Assembly: GCA_947491025.1 (NCBI GenBank)
Contig: CANLIC010000001.1
Location: 186,001 to 250,000, forward strand
Reading direction: 5' to 3'
Source of the DNA: Myxococcales bacterium
GTDB taxonomy: Bacteria; Myxococcota_A; UBA9042
DNA length: 64,000 nucleotides
Part shown: positions 60,654 to 64,000 of the stretch, in pieces
Position numbering within the stretch: position 1 is the stretch's first letter
Layout of the letters: each line of letters begins with the position of its first letter
Program-made: the position numbers and the translations under genes
Notes under the pieces: generated by a model
What the model saw: only the letters and a program-made list of their open reading frames with translations
What the model was told of the DNA's origin: nothing
Databases searched by the model: none

Positions 60654-62531
60654 ATGAGCACCCAACGTCGTTCCCGCTCGCCGCTGCGCCGAGGCCTTTC
60701 GGCGCTTGCAGCTGGCCTCCTCGGCCTCTGGTCCACGCCGGCCTTCGCCTGCGGCGGCTTCTTCTGCTTCACGCAGCCCATCGATCAGTCGGCCGAGCGC
60801 ATCCTCTACCTGAAGAAGGGCGACTCGATCAGCGTCCACATCCAGATCAGCTACACCGGAGACGATGACAAGTTCTCGTGGATCTTGCCGTTGACCGCGG
60901 TGCCGAAGCTGGGCATCGGCAGCGATTCGGTCTTCCAGGTGCTCGAGCAGGGCACGGCGCCGCGATTCCAGGTCGACTTCAGCAATCAGGACGGCTGCTG
61001 GGCCAACATCTCGTGCCCCATGGCCGCAGCCGGTGGCCGAAACGAGGACAGCTCGGGTGGCGGCGGTGGGGTCAAGGTGCTCGCCAAGGAGAACGTCGGC
61101 CCCTACGAGGCCGTGACGCTGGCCGGCAATTCCGGCGCGGAGCTGGTCAAGTGGCTCAGCGACAACGGCTACCAGCAGCCCGCCTCGTCTGCGCCGCTGA
61201 TCGACCAGTACGCCAAGACGGGCTACGTGTTCCTGGCCCTCAAGCTGCAAAAGGACAAGGGCGCTGGCGACCTGGCCCCCATCGTCGTGACCTTGGCCGA
61301 GCCGAACCCCTGCCTGCCGCTGCGGCTGACCGCCATCGCCTCGGTGCCCGAGCTGCCGGTGGTGGCCTGGATCCTGGCCGACCATCGCGCGATCCCCAAG
61401 AACTTCCTGCACGTCGAGATCAATGAGGCGACCATCGACTGGATGAACCCGACCAGCAACTACAAGAATGTGGTGAGCAAGGCCGTCGATCAGGCCTCAG
61501 GCCACGCCTTCACGACCGAGCTCGCGCGCCCGACCAGCAAGCTGCCGCTGACCTTCGCCAACAAGGACTGGAAGGCCAGCGACCTCGACGGCATCACCGA
61601 GCCAGGCGCCATGCTCATGAAAATGCTGGAGATCGGCCTGCCACGCACCAGCCAGCTGCAGCAGCTCATCCGCAAGCACATCCCGAAGCCGGAGGCCTTC
61701 AAGGACGTCAGCGACCAGGAGTTCTACGGCTGCATCCAGTGCGACGGCTGCAACGAGGGCCCGTGCGCGGCGCAGAAGGCGGCGGTCAAGGCGCAGGGCT
61801 TCAACGCCAAGGCGATGGTGGCCGACCTGCAGACCTACGTCATCGCTCCGCTGCAGGCGATCCAGGCTGCCTACGAGGCCACGCCCTACCTGACCCGCCT
61901 CTACACCCTGGTGTCGCCGCCAGAGATGAACAAGGACCCGATCTTCGCCTTCAATGCCGACCTGCCCGAGGTCGACAACGTCCACGTCGCCAAGGGCGTC
62001 GCCATCTGCAAGGCGGGCACCAACCAGGCGCACCAGGTCAAGCTGACGCTCAAGAGCGGCCAGGAGGTCACCGTCGACTTGCCAGAGAACCCGAACGGCT
62101 CGCTCTGCCGTGGATTCGGCGGTTTCGGCGGCTTCGGAGGCACACCGTCGTTCAACTCGGGCGACGCCGCGCCGCTGGCAGCCGGTGGCCAGCCGGCCTA
62201 CCGCGTGGAGGTGCTCGACGAGAAGGGTGGCCCGATCGAGATCGACCCCCGCGACGCCGACCTCGTGGACGCCGAGCTGAGCAAGGCCGTCGCTGGCCAG
62301 CCAAGCCTGTCGGCCTCGTTCATCAGCACCCTGACCAAGTCGACGTGGGACCCGACCAAGACCAAGGTCGACCCCAAGCCGACGTCCGGTGGCACGCCCT
62401 CGCCGGCGGACGGCAACGGCAGCGGCGGCTGCAGCGCCGGATCGCACGGCGCTTCGGGCACCTCGGCAGCGGGCTGGGTCGCGCTGCTGGCTGCCGGCGC
62501 GCTGCTGTGGCGGCGCCGCCGCCTGGCGTAG
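60654..62531 (+). CDS. DUF2330 protein with MYXO-CTERM sorting signal
   Basis: 625 residues. The signal peptide is cleaved before ACGGFFCF, the invariant beginning of DUF2330 proteins. The domain (about 32-330) includes FSWILPLTAVPKLGIGSD and VVAWILADHRAIPKN. A second Cys-rich part (CIQCDGCNEGPCAAQ) and a Gly/Phe segment follow. The C-terminus GCSAG (Cys 593), a hydrophobic helix and RRRR is the three-part MYXO-CTERM signal, thought to be processed by myxosortase with the protein ending at the cell surface. AGGAG precedes the ATG. Transcription is predicted from the sigma-54 promoter upstream and termination at the hairpin at 62548-62596. Confidence 0.88.
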   Translation: MSTQRRSRSPLRRGLSALAAGLLGLWSTPAFACGGFFCFTQPIDQSAERILYLKKGDSISVHIQISYTGDDDKFSWILPLTAVPKLGIGSDSVFQVLEQGTAPRFQVDFSNQDGCWANISCPMAAAGGRNEDSSGGGGGVKVLAKENVGPYEAVTLAGNSGAELVKWLSDNGYQQPASSAPLIDQYAKTGYVFLALKLQKDKGAGDLAPIVVTLAEPNPCLPLRLTAIASVPELPVVAWILADHRAIPKNFLHVEINEATIDWMNPTSNYKNVVSKAVDQASGHAFTTELARPTSKLPLTFANKDWKASDLDGITEPGAMLMKMLEIGLPRTSQLQQLIRKHIPKPEAFKDVSDQEFYGCIQCDGCNEGPCAAQKAAVKAQGFNAKAMVADLQTYVIAPLQAIQAAYEATPYLTRLYTLVSPPEMNKDPIFAFNADLPEVDNVHVAKGVAICKAGTNQAHQVKLTLKSGQEVTVDLPENPNGSLCRGFGGFGGFGGTPSFNSGDAAPLAAGGQPAYRVEVLDEKGGPIEIDPRDADLVDAELSKAVAGQPSLSASFISTLTKSTWDPTKTKVDPKPTSGGTPSPADGNGSGGCSAGSHGASGTSAAGWVALLAAGALLWRRRRLA

Positions 62532-62547
62532 CGGCAGGAGTCTTGGG

Positions 62548-62596
62548 GTCCAGCGCGGCGCAGCGCCTTGAATCGCTGTTCTGCGCCGCGCTGGAC
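62548..62596 (+). terminator. 16-base-pair hairpin after the DUF2330 gene
   Basis: GTCCAGCGCGGCGCAG (62548-62563) pairs exactly with its complement at 62581-62596 around a 17-base loop that can form a small inner stem (CAGCG/CGCTG). It starts 17 bases after the stop codon. There is no T run, so it may act with Rho or stabilise the mRNA end. Confidence 0.65.
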
Positions 62597-62658
62597 GCCA
62601 TAGCCCGGGCCACGGCATCATCGCAGCCGACGGCCCAACCGGGCGCGGAGGCAGAGCG

Positions 62659-63909
62659 ATGGCAGACCTCGACCGCAAGGCCGCCCTGAGGGCGGCGACT
62701 CGCCACGGCGACACGGACCGTAGGCGATGGCGGCGCGCGGTGGCAGGCCCGCTCCTCCTCTTTATCACCCTGAGCGGTGGCGAAGCGTTCGCCGGCGCCG
62801 GCCTCGACTGCTTGAACTGCCCGACCATCGACCGCAGCACTTGCCCGGCGCTGGACCGCGCGCTGGCGGTACCAGCCGTCACCGCCGCCGAGCTCGGCGC
62901 ATGGCTGGAGGCCGCGCCAGCGGACGCCACGACGGTCCGCCGCGCCGCGGCGGTGCTCGGCATGGTCGGGGGCGAGCCGGCTCGCAAGGCGCTGGTTGCG
63001 GCCGCCATCCGCTTCGCCGGCAAGGCAGACCTCGAGGTCGACCTGCGGGCTGCCGCGGCGCGGGCGGGCGACGCGGACGCCAAGGGATGGCTCGCCCAAC
63101 GCGCCGCAGACCCCAGCACCGATGACCGTCAGCGCTTGGTCGCCATCGCCAACCTGGCGAGCCTGGGAGACAAGTCGGCGCTGGGGCCGGCCCGTGACGC
63201 GCTCGGCGGTAGCGATACGAGGCTGCTGGCTGCGGCGGCCCTTGCCATCGGGCAGCTCGGCGACGCCGACTCCGACGGCCCGATCCTCCTCGAGTTGCTG
63301 CGCCGCGACCAGCTGCCTGTGCCGGTACGTCGCGCCGTCCTGCTCTCGCTGACCGCCCTCAAGGCACCCGGCGGGGAGCTGCTCGCCAGCCTGTTGGTCG
63401 GTCATCCGCAGCGCGTGATCGGCCGCGCCGCGTTGGCTTACCTCCATGCGCGACCGAGCCGCTGGGTACACCCCGTCATCTCCTGGGCGCTTGGCGTCGA
63501 GGGCCTACGCGCCGAAGCGGCCCGATACGCCAGCGCCAGCCAGGACGCTGCCCTCGGCCAGCGAGCGCTGCAGGTGGTCACTTCGACCGTCGTCGGTATC
63601 GAGGAGCACCGCGCGTTGCTGGGAGTCGTCGCCGAGCTGCGGCCAGAGCGGGCCGCGCGCGCGCTGCTCGGCCACATGGTGGCGCAAGGCGACGACGCCA
63701 AGATCGCGACGCTGCAGACCATCGGTGGCCTAGGCGATCGCAGCGCCATTCCGGCCCTTGTCGACATGCTCCCCACGGTCCGTGGTGACGTTGCCAACTT
63801 TACGGTCGCCGCGCTAGAAACCCTGGCTGGCGAGCGGCGCGGCGCCAACGTGGCGGCGTGGCAGGCGTGGTTGCGAGGCAAGCCAGCGACGCCGGCCAGC
63901 GCGCCCTGA
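62659..63909 (+). CDS. Exported HEAT-repeat protein
   Basis: 416 residues. A basic start (RHGDTDRRRWRRAV) and hydrophobic AGPLLLFITLSGGEAFA form a signal peptide. A short Cys-containing part (LDCLNCPTIDRSTCPALDRA) follows, then about ten HEAT-type helical pairs, for example RRAAAVLGMVGGEPARKALV, RLLAAAALAIGQLGDADS and AKIATLQTIGGLGDRSAIPA. This is a periplasmic protein-interaction scaffold; no enzymatic motif is seen. A related but shorter HEAT protein lies at 487-1119. The last 91 bases of the window after this gene contain no supported feature. Confidence 0.78.
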   Translation: MADLDRKAALRAATRHGDTDRRRWRRAVAGPLLLFITLSGGEAFAGAGLDCLNCPTIDRSTCPALDRALAVPAVTAAELGAWLEAAPADATTVRRAAAVLGMVGGEPARKALVAAAIRFAGKADLEVDLRAAAARAGDADAKGWLAQRAADPSTDDRQRLVAIANLASLGDKSALGPARDALGGSDTRLLAAAALAIGQLGDADSDGPILLELLRRDQLPVPVRRAVLLSLTALKAPGGELLASLLVGHPQRVIGRAALAYLHARPSRWVHPVISWALGVEGLRAEAARYASASQDAALGQRALQVVTSTVVGIEEHRALLGVVAELRPERAARALLGHMVAQGDDAKIATLQTIGGLGDRSAIPALVDMLPTVRGDVANFTVAALETLAGERRGANVAAWQAWLRGKPATPASAP

Positions 63910-64000
63910 GCTGCGCAGGGCCGGATTTGGCGCTGCGTTGGGGCGCACGGGGGGCTGCCGTCAGGGCAGCGCAAGGCCGCGCGGGCGGGGCATGCAGCGA

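Overview
The window is very GC-rich DNA, and nearly every real gene throws long open shadow frames on the other strand. Several traits point to a myxobacterium-like member of the Myxococcota, though no rRNA or other phylogenetic marker was used. These are a MYXO-CTERM type C-terminus (60654-62531), MopE-like Ca-binding CxDGxDNDxDG repeats, about ten lipoproteins, a Ser/Thr kinase beside an FHA-type sigma-54 activator, and a consensus sigma-54 promoter. About 46 protein genes are supported. I recognised no rRNA, tRNA, insertion sequence, prophage or CRISPR array.

Layout. 0-3.6 kb: tail of a membrane protein, then a HEAT-repeat protein and an M43-like metalloprotease lipoprotein (minus strand), then a small barrel-like protein. 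3.6-7.4 kb: an ArsA-like ATPase translationally coupled to a YfhO-like membrane protein that seems to start at CTG. 7.3-16.8 kb: a minus-strand run of seven genes: ExbB, two ExbD proteins, a secreted staphylococcal-nuclease homologue, a ten-repeat MopE-like lipoprotein, a repeat-bearing outer-membrane barrel, and ComEC. 17.4-21.2 kb: a TPR protein, a thiolase and a PDZ-thioredoxin fusion. 21.5-27.2 kb: a tightly packed operon (DsbA-like lipoprotein, yicC, gmk, gltX and an unknown gene). 27.3-32.1 kb: FolK fused in frame to a lipoprotein, an amidohydrolase, a lone CoA-transferase A subunit, and two related low-complexity lipoproteins. 32.9-36.4 kb: uvrB convergent with a radical SAM enzyme. 36.5-46.1 kb: a MoxR/DUF58/BatA/VWA operon led by a large coiled-coil membrane protein. 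46.4-51.8 kb: a regulatory block with a small basic protein, a stand-alone sigma region-4-like protein, an FHA sigma-54 activator, a Ser/Thr kinase and an alpha/beta hydrolase. 52-56.8 kb: four lipoproteins. 56.9-60.4 kb: DUF4159 plus a second VWA/GATase-like protein, relatives of the 36-46 kb operon. 60.5-63.9 kb: a sigma-54 promoter, a DUF2330 MYXO-CTERM protein and a HEAT protein.

How the parts may work together. The 7.3-16.8 kb run places an energising motor, a secreted nuclease, a Ca-binding envelope lipoprotein, a barrel and the DNA-uptake channel ComEC on one strand. A DNA acquisition or processing assembly is an attractive but unproven reading. The kinase, FHA activator and sigma-54 promoter suggest a phospho-dependent transcription circuit. 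The two VWA clusters look like a split version of the MoxR/Bat envelope system.
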